From: Clostridiaceae bacterium
GTDB lineage: Bacteria; Bacillota; Clostridia; Oscillospirales; Acutalibacteraceae
DNA length: 53,972 nt
Reading direction: 5' to 3'
NCBI GenBank assembly: GCA_016295355.1
Contig: JAEDLK010000008.1
Location: 1-53,972 of the forward strand
Shown: positions 17,675-26,472 of the stretch, one piece after another
Position numbering within the stretch: position 1 is the first letter of the stretch
How the letters are laid out: every line of letters starts with the position of its first letter
The notes under the pieces: model-generated
The model's input: the letters and a program-made list of their open reading frames with translations, nothing else
Database searches by the model: none
Told to the model about the DNA's origin: nothing
Made by a program: the position numbers and the translations under genes

Positions 17675-18829
17675 ATGACACAACGCTTTTTGATCGCCGG
17701 GCTTCGGGTGGATATGGAATTGACCTACGAACGCACGGCTCGTCAGGGTGTGCCATACCGTTTGGAAAACGATACCAAACCAGCGGATATAACCCTTTCT
17801 TTGAACGATACCGTCATGGAACGGGCTCGACAAACCTACAACCATTTATCCGACGACGATTTGGAATATTTGCTACTGGGTTTTTTGTTTTATGATTATT
17901 TATTGGATTTTGACGGAATGATGCTGCATGCCTCGGCTGTAGCGGCCGGGCAATATGCCTATTTGTTTTCGGCCGATTCCGGCGTGGGCAAGTCCACTAT
18001 GACCGGCCATTGGCTGGAGTATTTGGGTGACAAGGCCTTTATCATTAACGATGATAAGCCGGCCATTCGTCGCATAAACGGTGTGTATTATGTCTTTGGA
18101 ACGCCGTTTAGCGGGAAGCATGACATCAGCCGTCCGGTCGGCGTTCAGCTTGGCGGTATTTGCTTTATCGAACGAGCCGCACAGAACTGGATTCGTCCGG
18201 CCGAGGCTAAAGAGATTCTTCCCATGGTGTGGCGAAACACGGCCAGCAGACGGGGCAAGGAGCGCATTGAAAAACGGCTTGATTTTCTCGATGCATTGCT
18301 CACCGAAGCACCGTTGTATCGCATGGGTTGTATCAACGATATTTCGGCGGCCGAGATGTCCTTTAATGCCATGAAAAAGACCGTTCCTGTGTATTTGGAT
18401 GAGATTATTGATTTGGTTAAGCAGCAAATCAAGGATGGTGGCTCGGTTAAATTTCGCACCCGTGGCAGCAGCATGATGCCGTTACTGGTCAGTGACCGGG
18501 ACAGTGTTATTCTTGCCAAACCGCTACACCTGAAAAGAGGGGATGTCATCCTGTTTGAAAAGCCGCAGGGCGGCTATGTACTGCACCGGATTCGCTGTGT
18601 TGACGGACAAACACTGATCACCAGAGGGGATGCCAACAACCAAGATGACGCTCCGATTTCGGCCGACTGTGTCATCGGGGTGGCCACCGCCTTTGAACGC
18701 AATGGGAAGACCTTCAGCTGTCACCATCCGCTGTACAGTGCTTATCGCCTGTTTCACCGTACATTTGTGGAACGCTTTGCAAGGGCGTTGTATCATCGCT
18801 TAAAACCTCGCAAGAAAAAAGAATTGTAA
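17675..18829 (+). CDS. Fusion of HPr-kinase-like ATPase domain and S26-type signal-peptidase-like domain
   Basis: 384 residues with two parts. Residues 1 to about 245 resemble the HprK/P-loop proteins found next to RiPP-type genes: MLHASAVAAG, then Walker A SADSGVGKST (residues 99-108), INDDKPAIRR and FGTPFSGKH. Residues of about 255-384 are an S24/S26 domain of the archaeal/ER signal peptidase type: the nucleophile in RGSSMMPLL, RGDVILFEK, the catalytic-type His in VLHRI, and TRGDANNQDD. No transmembrane segment is evident in the peptidase part apart from a weakly hydrophobic tail. The start is three bases after dnaE with an AGAAGG site, so it is in the dnaE operon. Such kinase-like and S24/S26 proteins usually occur as separate adjacent genes in peptide-maturation clusters; the fused form and the role here are open. 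Confidence 0.8.
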   Translation: MTQRFLIAGLRVDMELTYERTARQGVPYRLENDTKPADITLSLNDTVMERARQTYNHLSDDDLEYLLLGFLFYDYLLDFDGMMLHASAVAAGQYAYLFSADSGVGKSTMTGHWLEYLGDKAFIINDDKPAIRRINGVYYVFGTPFSGKHDISRPVGVQLGGICFIERAAQNWIRPAEAKEILPMVWRNTASRRGKERIEKRLDFLDALLTEAPLYRMGCINDISAAEMSFNAMKKTVPVYLDEIIDLVKQQIKDGGSVKFRTRGSSMMPLLVSDRDSVILAKPLHLKRGDVILFEKPQGGYVLHRIRCVDGQTLITRGDANNQDDAPISADCVIGVATAFERNGKTFSCHHPLYSAYRLFHRTFVERFARALYHRLKPRKKKEL

Positions 18830-18855
18830 CGTCAAGCAATGCGAGGGGGAGGGGT

Positions 18856-18939
18856 ATGCGTAAAACGCTTGGCCGGAATCACAGTTTGGATACGAATGCT
18901 ATGCTTCAGATTCCATTTACTGGATCAAATAACACATAA
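18856..18939 (+). CDS. Small ORF, 27 residues, unknown (possible modified-peptide precursor)
   Basis: A very short frame starting MRKTLGRNHSLDTNAM and ending in FTGSNNT. It has an unusually strong ribosome site (GGGGGAGGGG, two bases before the ATG at its end) and stops one base before an intrinsic terminator. This compact arrangement of ribosome site, ORF and terminator argues for a real gene. It is the last gene of the operon, 26 bp after the kinase-like/S26 fusion. A precursor peptide processed by that protein is one possible reading; there are no cysteines and no double-Gly leader. I do not recognise the sequence. Confidence 0.5.
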   Translation: MRKTLGRNHSLDTNAMLQIPFTGSNNT

Positions 18940-18940
18940 G

Positions 18941-18978
18941 AAAACCGCCGAAAGAAGCAGTCTTTCGGCGGTTTTGTG
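18941..18978. terminator. Bidirectional intrinsic terminator
   Basis: 15-bp perfect stem AAAACCGCCGAAAGA/TCTTTCGGCGGTTTT with a 5-base loop (18956-18960). It separates the dnaE operon (plus) from the convergent PRPP synthetase gene (minus). Confidence 0.92.
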
Positions 18979-18999
18979 CTATGTATCGGTTCTTACCAA

Positions 19000-20136
19000 T
19001 CAAATCTTTCCGGTTTCGTTATACTTTTTAACGATGTTTTTGATGCGATCAATCGGATTGAGCAGATCGCTGATAGAGTTGTCACAATTCAGTGTGTCAA
19101 CCAACAGAGCGATGTATTTTGCCATGTTAACGTTGCAGTACCATTCTTTTTTCAATAATTCGGGGGGATTGTAGATGAGGTTGGTGGTGAAGACTTTGTC
19201 GATCCAACCCTTTTGGTAGTATTCGTCAAATTTTTCAAAGCCGTCAACGAACAACCCAAAGGTGGCAAATACGAAGATACGACGGGCGCCCTCATTCTTC
19301 AAACGGGCTGCAATGTCCAACATGGATTCGCCGGAGGAAATCATGTCGTCAACCAAAATTAAATCCTTGCCCTTAACATCATCGCCCAAGAATTCATGTG
19401 CCTCAATGGGGTTTTTGCCGTTGACAACGACAGAATAATTACGGCGTTTGTAGAACATACCCAGCGGCAGTCCGAGTACCGAGGAATAATAAATGCAACG
19501 GCCCATGCCGCCTTCGTCGGGGGAGACGATCATGGTGTGTTCCTTATCCAACACCACGTTGTCCACGTTGCGAAGCAATGCCTTAATCATTTGATAGGTG
19601 GCCTGAACGTTGTCGAAGCCGTCCAACGGAATGGCATTGTTCACGCGGGGGTCATGAGCGTCAAAGGTAATGATGTTCTTAACGCCCATATTCACCAATT
19701 CCTGCAAAGCCATGGCGCAGTCCATAGACTCACGGGCTGTACGGCGATGTTGACGGCCTTCGTACAGCATAGGCATAATCACGGTGATTCGTCTGGCCTT
19801 GCCGCCGAAGGCCGCAATAATACGCTTAAGATCTTGGAAATGATCGTCCGGACTCATGGGAACTTCCTGTCCGTACATTTTGTAGGTAACGCTGTGGTTG
19901 AAGCAGTCGCACAGGATATACGCATCCAATCCGCGGGCGGTGTGGTTCAAGACACCCTTTGCTTCACCGGTACCGAAACGGGGGCAGTTGCCTTGTACCA
20001 CAAAGCTGTGCTCTGCCGGCATCCCTCTCCACTGCATCAAATAATAATCAACCTTGGCCGAAATGTCCTCACAACCACGCATACTGACGATGGCCAAATC
20101 GCCGTACGGAGTATGGGTAAAATCAACGCTTGCCAT
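19000..20136 (-). CDS. prs: Ribose-phosphate pyrophosphokinase (long form)
   Basis: Makes PRPP from ribose 5-phosphate and ATP. 378 residues, about 60 longer than E. coli Prs, in line with a long clade seen in Clostridia. The PRPP-binding motif is KDLILVDDMISSGESMLDIA. The catalytic/metal region is FDAHDPRVNNAIPLDGFDNV, and PDEGGMGR precedes the second domain. The frame is open from a GTG at 20244, but the ATG at 20136 is preceded by AGGGGAGGA and gives MASVDFTHTPYGD, so I chose it. It is divergent from thyX and is monocistronic as far as visible, ending at the shared terminator. Confidence 0.9.
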   Translation of the reverse strand: MASVDFTHTPYGDLAIVSMRGCEDISAKVDYYLMQWRGMPAEHSFVVQGNCPRFGTGEAKGVLNHTARGLDAYILCDCFNHSVTYKMYGQEVPMSPDDHFQDLKRIIAAFGGKARRITVIMPMLYEGRQHRRTARESMDCAMALQELVNMGVKNIITFDAHDPRVNNAIPLDGFDNVQATYQMIKALLRNVDNVVLDKEHTMIVSPDEGGMGRCIYYSSVLGLPLGMFYKRRNYSVVVNGKNPIEAHEFLGDDVKGKDLILVDDMISSGESMLDIAARLKNEGARRIFVFATFGLFVDGFEKFDEYYQKGWIDKVFTTNLIYNPPELLKKEWYCNVNMAKYIALLVDTLNCDNSISDLLNPIDRIKNIVKKYNETGKI

Positions 20137-20230
20137 AAAAATCCTCCCCTGTTGAACTTTGATATTTATATAGTACCACAAAATGTGCAAATAGAAAAGG
20201 CTTTTTTGACAAAATGATGTAAAATATTCA

Positions 20231-20259
20231 TTGAATCGACACACAAAATTTGGTATAAT
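20231..20259 (+). promoter_or_regulatory. Promoter of the thyX-tmk operon
   Basis: TTGAAT (20231-20236), 17-bp spacer, TATAAT (20254-20259); 40 bp before the thyX ATG. It lies in the gap between the divergent prs and thyX genes. Confidence 0.8.
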
Positions 20260-20299
20260 AAATAAAACTCATCATTCTTACACGAAAGAAGGCATTTCT

Positions 20300-21073
20300 A
20301 TGGCAAGTGTTACCTTAATCGCCTATACGCCGAGTCCCGAATATACCATCGCCAATGCGGCTAAACTGTGTTACAGTCCGTCCAGTATTGAAACGGTGCG
20401 TGAGGGGCTGACCGATGAAAAGGTGGCTGATTTTGTGAATATGCTCGCAGAAATCGGCCATGCCAGCCCGATTGAGCACGCCAGCTTTACCTTCGGGATT
20501 GAGGGTGTTTCCCGTTCCTTGTTGGCTCAAATCACCCGTCACCGCATTGCCTCCTTTTCGGTGCAGAGCCAGCGGTATGTCAGAGAAAAACAGTTTGGGT
20601 ATATCATTCCTCCCGAAATTGCCGAGGATGATGAGGCCTTGGCTTTGTTTGAGGAATCCATGAAACGGGATCAGGAGGTTTATGACCGACTGACGGTTTT
20701 GTTAAAGGCTAAGCACGAAAAGCAGTTTTTAAGCGAAGGCAAGGATGAAAAGACGGCGGCCCGTTTGGCCGAGAAAAAAGCCATAGAGGACGCTCGCTTT
20801 GTGTTGCCAAACGCTTGTGAAACCAAGATGATTGTGACCATGAATGCCCGTTCGCTGATGAATTTCTTTCATCATCGTTGCTGTAATCGGGCACAATGGG
20901 AAATCAGAGATGTTGCCAATCAAATGTTGGCCTTGGTCAGCCATGTGGCACCGAACCTGTTTAAGAATGCCGGTCCGTCCTGCGTATGCGGCCCCTGTCC
21001 CGAGGGCAAAATGTCCTGCGGAAAGGCTGCTGAGGTCAGAGAGAAAAACCGTCGCATTAAGGCTGGGGAATAA
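20300..21073 (+). CDS. thyX: Flavin-dependent thymidylate synthase
   Basis: FAD- and folate-dependent conversion of dUMP to dTMP. 257 residues. The ThyX signature RHRxxSxxxxSxR is present as RHRIASFSVQSQR (about residues 82-94), together with EHASFTFGIEGVSR and the C-terminal MNFFHHRCCNRAQWEIR. The frame is open from 20231, but that ATG overlaps the promoter; the ATG at 20300 follows GAAAGAAGG. No thyA was seen in the window. It is directly followed by tmk, the next enzyme of dTTP synthesis. Confidence 0.95.
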   Translation: MASVTLIAYTPSPEYTIANAAKLCYSPSSIETVREGLTDEKVADFVNMLAEIGHASPIEHASFTFGIEGVSRSLLAQITRHRIASFSVQSQRYVREKQFGYIIPPEIAEDDEALALFEESMKRDQEVYDRLTVLLKAKHEKQFLSEGKDEKTAARLAEKKAIEDARFVLPNACETKMIVTMNARSLMNFFHHRCCNRAQWEIRDVANQMLALVSHVAPNLFKNAGPSCVCGPCPEGKMSCGKAAEVREKNRRIKAGE

Positions 21074-21076
21074 GCC

Positions 21077-21742
21077 ATGGGAAAGCTGATTATCATTGAG
21101 GGACTTGACGGAAGCGGTAAATCCACCCAGTTGGAGCGCTTGTATCAAACCTTGCGTGCCGACGGTACAGATTGCCGGCAGGTGTCTTTTCCCGATTATG
21201 AGCATCCGTCCAGTACCTTGGTCAAAATGTATCTAAACGGGGATTTCGGTCAAAAGCCGACCGACGTCAATGCTTACGCCGCCTCCACGCTGTATGCGGT
21301 GGACAGATTTGCTTCCTATAAGCAGTATTGGGGGTCCTATTATGAAAACGGCGGTCTTGTGTTGGCCGGTCGTTACACCACCTCCAATGCCGTTCACCAG
21401 TGCGGTAAAATGGAAAAGCATGAGTGGAAGGATTTCCTTGATTGGCTGTATGATTTTGAGTATGTCAAGGTCGGCATTCCCAAGCCGGACAGCGTCATTT
21501 TTTTGGATATGCCCATTGAGGTGTCGCAACAGCTACTCTCCAAGCGGTACCACGGCCATGAGGAGAAAAAAGATATTCACGAGAGAAATACGACATATCT
21601 TTCCCATTGTCGGGAGGCCGCTCTTTTTGCCGCAGAGTATTCGGGCTGGCAGATCATCCCGTGTGCCGAGGATGGGCAGGCCCGTTCGATTGGGGCAATA
21701 GCAAAAGATGTTTTTTGCCATGTTAAGGCGGTTTGCAAGTGA
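21077..21742 (+). CDS. tmk: Thymidylate kinase
   Basis: Phosphorylates dTMP to dTDP. 221 residues. P-loop EGLDGSGKSTQ (about 8-18), the DRF-type motif AVDRFASYKQY, the substrate loop GRYTTSNAVHQ, and a lid region (LSKRYHGHEEKKDIHE). It starts three bases after the thyX stop and overlaps no other real start; the DJ-1 protein begins eight bases after its stop. The order thyX-tmk makes functional sense and is probably one transcript. Confidence 0.93.
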   Translation: MGKLIIIEGLDGSGKSTQLERLYQTLRADGTDCRQVSFPDYEHPSSTLVKMYLNGDFGQKPTDVNAYAASTLYAVDRFASYKQYWGSYYENGGLVLAGRYTTSNAVHQCGKMEKHEWKDFLDWLYDFEYVKVGIPKPDSVIFLDMPIEVSQQLLSKRYHGHEEKKDIHERNTTYLSHCREAALFAAEYSGWQIIPCAEDGQARSIGAIAKDVFCHVKAVCK

Positions 21743-21750
21743 GGAATACC

Positions 21751-22308
21751 ATGATTTATGTGTTTTTAGCCGATGGATTTGAGGAAGTTGAGGCACTCTT
21801 TCCGGTGGATGTGCTGCGCCGTGCCGGTTTTAAGGTGGTCACGGTGGCGGTTGGAAACAATCCGGTGACCGGTGCACACGGCATACCGATAACGGCCGAC
21901 ACCACGATCCATGATGTGAATGTAACCGAGTCGTCACTGCTCCTGTTACCGGGAGGAATGCCCGGCACAAAGCATTTAGGGGACCATCGCGTTTTGTGTG
22001 ATGCTTTGTATCGCCATGCACAGTCAGGCGGAATGATAGCTGCCATTTGTGCGGCGCCGTCGGTGCTTGGCACATTGGGTCTGTTGACCGATAAACGCTA
22101 TACCTGCTATCCCGGCTTTCAGAGTGAGGCCTTCGGTGGTGTGTTTACCGGTGAACTGGTTTGTGTTGACACGACAGGTGCTTTCCCGTTGGTGACGGGG
22201 GCAGGGCCGGGAGCGGCGGCAGACTTTTCGTTTGCACTGCTTGACACACTCGGCTATCCGAAATCCAAGCGTGACGCACTTCGTGCCGCTATGCAATTTA
22301 GAACATGA
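21751..22308 (+). CDS. DJ-1/PfpI family protein
   Basis: A 185-residue class I glutamine-amidotransferase-like protein. The nucleophile-elbow cysteine is in AAICAAPSVLG, the conserved acidic residue in FEEVEA, and the family signature in LLLPGGMPG. Members include YajL-like/DJ-1 proteins, debated deglycases and chaperones, often annotated ThiJ by history. The ATG at 21751 follows GTGAGGAA. An in-frame upstream start would overlap tmk. Specific activity cannot be told from the sequence. Confidence 0.88.
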   Translation: MIYVFLADGFEEVEALFPVDVLRRAGFKVVTVAVGNNPVTGAHGIPITADTTIHDVNVTESSLLLLPGGMPGTKHLGDHRVLCDALYRHAQSGGMIAAICAAPSVLGTLGLLTDKRYTCYPGFQSEAFGGVFTGELVCVDTTGAFPLVTGAGPGAAADFSFALLDTLGYPKSKRDALRAAMQFRT

Positions 22309-22320
22309 AGGAGAACCCAA

Positions 22321-23460
22321 ATGGATGAACAAATGATGGGTGCATCGCCCGAGCAACCGTCAAAGAACAGCGAAAAAAAACCTAAAAAGAAATGGCTATG
22401 GCTGATTCCTGCTGTTTTAGCCGTGCCCGTCTTGGTCGGTTGCCTGTTTGTGGCATTTCAGATTAACGGCAAAACGCTGTCAAATGAGGTGAGCGTGAGT
22501 ATTCCGCAAGGCTCGGCTACCGTCACGGTCGCCGATTGCCTGGCTGAAGAGGATATCATTGACAGTCCGCTGCTATTTCGTGTGTATTGTCGTATCAAGG
22601 GGTATGATGGCCGTTTTCAGTACGGCGACTTTGTTTTCAGCGGCAAGGTCGGCTATCATACCATTTGCGAAAAGCTGGTCAACGAGGGAGCGCAGGCCAA
22701 AACCGTGCGTGTGACCATTCCCGAGGGCACCGGCATTAACGATTATGTTAAAAATGTCAACGGAGCGCTTGTTACGGTACCGGGCATTGCTACCTTGCTG
22801 GAAAAAGCCGGCGTTTGCAGTAAGGAGGACTTTTTGTCGGCTGTAACGACGGTGAAGCCCGAGGGGCGCTTGCTTGACGGAGCAAACAATCAAAATACCT
22901 ATTACACGCTGGAGGGGTATTTGTTCCCCGATACCTATGATTTTTATGCTCAAAAAAGTTCGGCGGAGAATGCCGTCTTAGCTGTGCAAAAAATGCTTTC
23001 TCATATGCAGAGCATGATCACCGACGAGATGATTGAAACGGCCAAAAGCAGGGGCTATACCATGCATGAAGTGCTGACCTTGGCCTCGGTTGTTCAGATG
23101 GAATCGGCCGGACAAGAGAAGGAAATGCCGAATGTGGCGGCGGTGTTTTACAACCGCTTAAAAAGCACGCTGTTTGCCTCGTTAGGATCCAGTCCCACCT
23201 GCTATTACGGCAATTCCTTTGCACAGGATGACGGCCGATACAACACCTATAACATTCAAGGGCTTCCGCCGGGACCGCTTTGTTCACCGGGTCTTACGGC
23301 CGTTAAGGCTGTTTTACAGCCAACCGAGAATAGCCCGTATTTTTACTTTGTGACCGATAAGGACGGCAAGTTTTATTATCATGTGACCTACGCCGAACAG
23401 GAACAGACGGTCAGTCGTCTGAAAGAGAGCGGAAATTGGATTTATGAGTATTTTGATTAA
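22321..23460 (+). CDS. mltG: Endolytic murein transglycosylase MltG (YceG-like)
   Basis: 379 residues: a short charged cytoplasmic N-terminus (KKPKKKWLW), one transmembrane helix (about 24-46), a LysM-like domain, and the YceG catalytic domain. The catalytic Glu is in LASVVQMESAG, with AAVFYNRL and the end motif YNTYNIQGLPPGPLCSPG. The protein cleaves nascent glycan strands at the outer face of the membrane. The start has AAGGAGAA. The last 17 bases overlap the start of the U32 gene. In B. subtilis, mltG (yrrL) is likewise near the trhP U32 genes, which supports both calls. Confidence 0.94.
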   Translation: MDEQMMGASPEQPSKNSEKKPKKKWLWLIPAVLAVPVLVGCLFVAFQINGKTLSNEVSVSIPQGSATVTVADCLAEEDIIDSPLLFRVYCRIKGYDGRFQYGDFVFSGKVGYHTICEKLVNEGAQAKTVRVTIPEGTGINDYVKNVNGALVTVPGIATLLEKAGVCSKEDFLSAVTTVKPEGRLLDGANNQNTYYTLEGYLFPDTYDFYAQKSSAENAVLAVQKMLSHMQSMITDEMIETAKSRGYTMHEVLTLASVVQMESAGQEKEMPNVAAVFYNRLKSTLFASLGSSPTCYYGNSFAQDDGRYNTYNIQGLPPGPLCSPGLTAVKAVLQPTENSPYFYFVTDKDGKFYYHVTYAEQEQTVSRLKESGNWIYEYFD

Positions 23461-24688
23461 CGGTCTTCCCGAATTATTGAGTCCGGCCGGCGACCTTGAG
23501 TGTCTTAAGACGGCGGTTGATTTCGGAGCGGATGCTGTCTATTTGGCCGGACAGGAGTTCGGTATGCGGACGGCGGCCTCGAATTTCACGATGGACGAAT
23601 TAGAGGAAGGCATCGCCTACGCCCATGCGCAGGGTGCAAAGGTTCATGTGGCCTGTAACACCATTCCGCGTAACGATGAAATGGCCAGACTGCCGGCCTT
23701 TTTGGAAACCGTGCAACATGTCGGTGCCGATGCCCTGATTGTGGCTGATCTGGGCACCATGGATTTAGCCGCACGCTATGCCCCCAAGGTGCCGATTCAT
23801 GCTTCGGTGCAGTCGGGCATCACCAACTATGAAACCGCCCGTCGGTTCCACGAGCTGGGGGCGTCCCGTGTGGTGTTGGCCAGAGAATTGTCCTTGGATG
23901 AAATCGCCGAAATCCGTGCCAAAACACCTTCTGCACTGGAACTGGAGTGCTTTGCTCACGGGGCTCTGTGCGTGTCTTTTTCGGCACGCTGTCTGCTGTC
24001 GTCCTATATGACGGGACGGGATGCCAATCGGGGGGATTGTGCACAACCCTGTCGGTGGCGGTATGCCCTTGTGGAAGAAAAACGCCCAGGGCAGTATTTC
24101 CCCATTGAGGAAAATGAGCAGGGAAGCTACATTTTGAATGCCGATGATTTGTGCATGGCACCTTATCTTGACCGCTTGGCCAAGGCCGGCGTCGGGAGTA
24201 TTAAAATTGAGGGGCGGGCTAAATCACACTATTATGTGTCAGTGGTGACCCACGCCTACCGTGGGGCGTTGGATAGTCTGCGATGTGCAGATGATTCATG
24301 GCAATTGCCTGCTTGGGTGGCCGAAGAATTGGAAAAAATCAGCCATCGGCCGTACAGCACCGGCTTTTACTTCGGCCGTCCGAATGCTCAAACCTATGAA
24401 AACGCCGGCTATGTGCGCAATTACGCCGTGGCGGCCGTGGTCGAGGATTGGCAGGATGGGATGCTGATTGTTCGCATGAAAAACAAATTCTACGCCGGAC
24501 AGATCTTTGATTGTTTAGAGCCGGGCAAACAACCCTTTACTTTCAAAGCCGATCGATTGTTTGATGAAAGCAATCAGCCGATTGAAAGCGCACCGCATCC
24601 GTTAATGACGGTTAAAATGGAACTGGCACAGCCGGTGAAAAAAGGTGCTTTGTTGCGGATGAAGCTTGACGATAAAAGCTTTCATTAG
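23444..24688 (+). CDS. U32 family protein, probable tRNA uridine 5-hydroxylation protein TrhP
   Basis: 414 residues of the peptidase U32 family. The family signature runs through LECFAHGALCVSFSARCLLS and continues GRDANRGDCAQPCRW, with Cys residues likely binding an Fe-S cluster. The N-terminal barrel opens with LLSPAGDLECLKTAVDFGAD. TrhP/YrrO-type members install ho5U at tRNA position 34 using prephenate; older annotation as collagenase is misleading. The start overlaps the mltG 3' end by 17 bp, showing tight coupling. It ends 32 bp before a strong terminator. Confidence 0.9.
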   Translation: MSILINGLPELLSPAGDLECLKTAVDFGADAVYLAGQEFGMRTAASNFTMDELEEGIAYAHAQGAKVHVACNTIPRNDEMARLPAFLETVQHVGADALIVADLGTMDLAARYAPKVPIHASVQSGITNYETARRFHELGASRVVLARELSLDEIAEIRAKTPSALELECFAHGALCVSFSARCLLSSYMTGRDANRGDCAQPCRWRYALVEEKRPGQYFPIEENEQGSYILNADDLCMAPYLDRLAKAGVGSIKIEGRAKSHYYVSVVTHAYRGALDSLRCADDSWQLPAWVAEELEKISHRPYSTGFYFGRPNAQTYENAGYVRNYAVAAVVEDWQDGMLIVRMKNKFYAGQIFDCLEPGKQPFTFKADRLFDESNQPIESAPHPLMTVKMELAQPVKKGALLRMKLDDKSFH

Positions 24689-24720
24689 CGTGTGGTAAGG
24701 CGGTTTTCTCGGATAATCAC

Positions 24721-24756
24721 AACACCTCGTGGCATACTGTCCATGAGGTGTTTTTT
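24721..24756 (+). terminator. Intrinsic terminator whose 3' arm carries the next gene's ribosome site
   Basis: 12-bp stem AACACCTCGTGG/CCATGAGGTGTT (one G-T pair) with loop CATACTGT and a T6 tract. The 3' arm includes GAGGTG (24745-24750), seven bases before the TTG at 24758. It therefore both ends the U32 transcript and would hide the ribosome site of the transpeptidase gene in read-through RNA. Confidence 0.85.
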
Positions 24757-24757
24757 G

Positions 24758-26371
24758 TTGGAAAATCGTTCGTTCTTTTGGCGTATCATGGGATGTTTTA
24801 TGTTGATATTGGCTCTGTTTTTAGCCGGCATTGTACGCATTTTGATGATCGGTCAAAGTGAGAAACTCGTCGCCCAAAGCCAGCAAAATCAGTTGACGGT
24901 TCCGGTTTCTCAGGTGCGGGGAAATCTGTTTGATTGTAACGGACTGCCCCTGACAGGGACAGAGAGTAAGACTGTGTATGTGGCGGCTCCGACAACGGCG
25001 ACGGTTGAATATTTATCCAAGGTGCTGTCGGGCAAAGAACGAACCGATGTTTTGACACAACTGCAAAAGGGCAGACCTGCGGTGTTAAGTGGCAACGGGC
25101 CGTACATTTGTGCCGGTATTTATGCCATCACGGTGCCGGTGCATACGCCAAAGGAGGCCATAGGACATCATATCATAGGCTATACCGACCAAAGCGGTCA
25201 TGGCGTTTCCGGCTTGGAAAAGGCACTGGATGAAAGGCTGTACTCCGATAAGGTTGCCGGCGTGACCTTTGAAAAGGACGGAACGGGACGGGTGTTGGGT
25301 GCCTATGACGGTGTGGTGGAGGAATATAGGGAGATTACGTCGTCGGGTGTGGTGACCACCCTTGACAGAAATTTTCAACTGATTTGCGAGAGAGCCATGG
25401 AGTCGGTGCCGGCCGGTGCCGTGGTGGTCAGTGAAGTCGGCACAGGTAAAATTCGTGCCATGGTCAGCCGTCCCGATTATGATAACAGCCATTTGCAGGA
25501 TGCCTTGAACCGTAAGGATTCTCCGCTGATCAATCGATGTCTTTCTTCCTACAATGTGGGGTCGAGCTTTAAGCTGTGTGTGGCGGCGGCCTCCTTGGAA
25601 CGGCATAAGGCGGTTGGTCTGGTGACCGAATGTATCGGCCATGCTTCGATTGACGGGCATACCTTTTATTGCCACAAGAGGAGCGGTCACGGCACGGTCG
25701 GGATGAGGGAGGCTATTGCCCAGTCGTGCAACACCTATTTTTATCGGTTGGGATTGTCGGTCGGAGCCTCGGATATTTATGACATGGCCACCGTTTTCGG
25801 CTTTGGTCGCAGCAAGGTGTTGACAGAAGGACTTGCCACCACCGGTGAGAGCTTGCCGACGCCGGCCGCACTACAGTCGAGCGATTCGGCCTTGGCAAAT
25901 TTATCGATTGGGCAGGGCAGTTTATTAGCTTCCCCGATGTCGATGCTTTGCTTATATGAGGCCATTGCCGGGGATGGCGTGTATCATCTGCCGACACTGG
26001 TTGAGGGAGAGATGAAGAACGGATTGATGGGCGAAAAACAACCGGCCGGAGAGGCCACCCGTGCGATCAGTAGCGAAACGGCCAAACGGTTAAGAGAAGA
26101 TTTGGCGTATGCCGTAAAAACGGGAACCGGTGTAAAGGCTCAACCGCAGACGGTGTCGGCCGCCGGCAAGACGGCAACCGCTCAAACCGGATGGTTGGGT
26201 GAGAACGGGCAGGCTGTGGAGCATTCTTGGTTTTGCGGATTCTTTCCGGCTGAAAGCCCACGGTATACGGTCTGCGTGCTGGTTGAGGATACGACGACGG
26301 TCGGAATCGGCGGTGCGGAGATTTTCAGTCGCATTGCCGACGGCATTAACGGACTTGAAAACCTATCATAA
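24758..26371 (+). CDS. FtsI/PBP2-like penicillin-binding transpeptidase
   Basis: 537 residues. A short cytoplasmic N-terminus, one transmembrane helix (about 10-30), a dimerisation/pedestal domain, and a transpeptidase domain with all three motifs: SSFK (SxxK; YNVGSSFKLCVA), SCN (AQSCNTYFYRLG) and KTA in place of KTG (AGKTATAQTG). The class B type suggests cross-linking in division, elongation or sporulation. The frame is open from 24692 and an ATG occurs at 24743, but that ATG lies inside a terminator stem. TTG at 24758 has GAGGTG at seven-base spacing, so I chose it. No PASTA domain is present. Confidence 0.88.
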   Translation: MENRSFFWRIMGCFMLILALFLAGIVRILMIGQSEKLVAQSQQNQLTVPVSQVRGNLFDCNGLPLTGTESKTVYVAAPTTATVEYLSKVLSGKERTDVLTQLQKGRPAVLSGNGPYICAGIYAITVPVHTPKEAIGHHIIGYTDQSGHGVSGLEKALDERLYSDKVAGVTFEKDGTGRVLGAYDGVVEEYREITSSGVVTTLDRNFQLICERAMESVPAGAVVVSEVGTGKIRAMVSRPDYDNSHLQDALNRKDSPLINRCLSSYNVGSSFKLCVAAASLERHKAVGLVTECIGHASIDGHTFYCHKRSGHGTVGMREAIAQSCNTYFYRLGLSVGASDIYDMATVFGFGRSKVLTEGLATTGESLPTPAALQSSDSALANLSIGQGSLLASPMSMLCLYEAIAGDGVYHLPTLVEGEMKNGLMGEKQPAGEATRAISSETAKRLREDLAYAVKTGTGVKAQPQTVSAAGKTATAQTGWLGENGQAVEHSWFCGFFPAESPRYTVCVLVEDTTTVGIGGAEIFSRIADGINGLENLS

Positions 26372-26374
26372 AGT

Positions 26375-26412
26375 AAAAGGACTCATCCGAAAAAGCGGAT
26401 GAGTCCTATTTT
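26375..26412. terminator. Bidirectional intrinsic terminator
   Basis: 11-bp stem GGACTCATCCG/CGGATGAGTCC with an AAAAAG loop, A-tract before and T-tract after. It is placed between the convergent transpeptidase gene and the minus-strand M20 peptidase. Confidence 0.88.
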
Positions 26413-26472
26413 GGTACTGTTAGGATAATACAAGTCTATCAAACAGAGGAGAACGGGCACAGCCTGTCGGCC

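Noticed and set aside
18839..19174. A 111-codon plus-strand frame across the terminator after the S26 fusion
   Set aside because: It runs through a strong terminator and opposite the prs 3' end; the 27-codon frame with a ribosome site fits better.
19396..20217. Long plus-strand frame opposite prs
   Set aside because: Antisense shadow of a clearly recognisable gene; no ribosome site and no family resemblance.
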